Part shown: positions 29,645 through 30,247 of the stretch, piece after piece
Position numbering within the stretch: position 1 is the stretch's first letter
How the letters are laid out: every line of letters starts with the position of its first letter
Assembly: GCA_015680685.1 (NCBI GenBank)
Contig: MNCI01007630.1
Location: 378,550 to 408,796 of the forward strand
Source of the DNA: Gnetum montanum
Taxonomy: Eukaryota; Streptophyta; Gnetopsida; Gnetales; Gnetaceae
Reading direction: 5' to 3'
DNA length: 30,247 bases
The notes under the pieces: generated by a model
Database searches by the model: none
What the model was told of the DNA's origin: nothing
What the model saw: the letters and a program-made list of their open reading frames with translations, nothing else
Program-made: the position numbers and the translations under genes

Positions 29645-30247
29645 TGAAACACCACAAAAATTTTGGCTAACACTTGAAGACAGAAATTAAGCTAAGTCAT
29701 GTTGATCCTCAGCATGACCGAGCTTAGAAGCCTCAAAAATAACATCAAACGAAGTCAAAGCAAGCAAGTAAAAGTTCCCTGGGACCCACAGAAGACTACG
29801 ATGACATCTGGCATCAAACATGACAAATTTTGAGCTCAAAATACTTGGTTTTCACTAAGTATGCATCTTGTACGCTGGCCTACACATGCCCAGCGTAAGG
29901 CCCAGCGTATAGCAAATTTTGGGGCTCAAAAAATCCTCAAAACATGCCAGAACCAAGCGTCTGGACCCCCCAGGACCTTCCCCAAGGTTCCCAGCAGGTC
30001 TCAGGCACTTGAAAATCGAATTTTGGGCTCCGAATGATGGTCTTCAATTCCTACACGCCCGGCGTGTACGCCCGGCGTGCAGCCAGCGTAGAGAGACTTT
30101 CGGGCTCCAAAAATGCATCGAAACATGCCAGAATCGAGCATCTGGACCCCCCAGGACCTTACCCAAGGTTCCCAGCAGGTCTCAGGCACTTGAAAATTGA
30201 ATTTTGGGCTCCGAATGATGGTCTTCCATTCCTACACGCCCGGCGTG
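29645..30247 (+). mobile_element. Second, divergent LTR of the same family, cut by the window end
   Basis: It starts TGAAACACCACAAAAATTTT straight after the host integrase codon for Trp. It aligns with the start of both Tat LTRs: GACCCACAGAAGACTACGATG, ACATCTGGCATCAAACAT and TTTTGAGCTCAAAATACTT are nearly identical. The first 230 bases look about 70-75% alike. Past that it differs and is richer in GC, with CGCCCGGCGTG-type words. Direction is the same as the large element. Whether a full element or a solo LTR follows cannot be seen. Confidence 0.82.
29941..30247 (+). repeat. 181-bp tandem repeat in the divergent LTR, first copy and part of a second
   Basis: AACATGCCAGAA begins at 29941 and again at 30122. 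The blocks with TCTGGACCCCCCAGGACCTT, GGTTCCCAGCAGGTCTCAGG and TTTTGGGCTCCGAATGATGG are nearly identical between copies. Each unit ends in CACGCCCGGCGTG. The second copy runs off the window. Confidence 0.9.

Overview
The window is plant nuclear DNA that is almost entirely transposon-derived. The evidence is Ty3/gypsy polyproteins of the plant-specific Tat and Athila-like (OTA) types, plant-style GT-AG introns, very large nested LTR elements, and pervasive nonsense changes of the kind left by cytosine methylation (CGA/CAG/CAA/TGG to stop). The species cannot be told from the sequence. A large-genome vascular plant would fit. No bacterial, organellar, tRNA, rRNA or CRISPR feature is visible.

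Layout. 1-7390 is mostly AT-rich decayed DNA. It holds a GC-rich fragment of a dynamin-related (DRP4-type) protein at 1063-1760 and a degenerate tandem repeat of about 0.5 kb period at 5113-6190. From 7391 a decayed Athila-like pol gene begins (host element). At 8016/8017 it is interrupted by a giant Tat-lineage retrotransposon, 8017-27872 (19.86 kb), with two related LTRs of 1332 and 1345 bp and a 5-bp target duplication ACCAT. The host pol resumes in frame at 27878 and runs to 29644. There a second, divergent LTR of the same broad family begins (29645 to the window end) and carries a 181-bp tandem repeat.

Inside the Tat element, in order: 5' LTR; primer binding site; leader with eight 38-40 bp repeats, most carrying a small hairpin; gag with several stops; a 1.2-kb inverted copy of the element's own integrase C-terminus and 3' flank dropped into gag; the rest of gag with six PYVV repeats; aspartic protease; an array of TTAAACT-type repeats; a seven-exon antisense gene; its TATA-bearing upstream region; another array; pol (RT, RNase H remnant, archaeal-type RNase H, integrase); a third array; an A-rich tail; polypurine tract; 3' LTR.

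The most interesting object is the antisense gene (minus strand, 20363 down to 16247). Seven exons can be joined through six GT-AG-type introns of 74-331 bp. Every junction keeps the frame and gives 1109 codons, with nine premature stops and one apparently mutated acceptor. Its N-terminal part resembles plant FCP1-like (HAD-fold) phosphatases, but the catalytic residues are replaced. It looks like a host-derived gene carried between gag-pro and pol of a retrotransposon. All protein genes in the window look dead as they stand.
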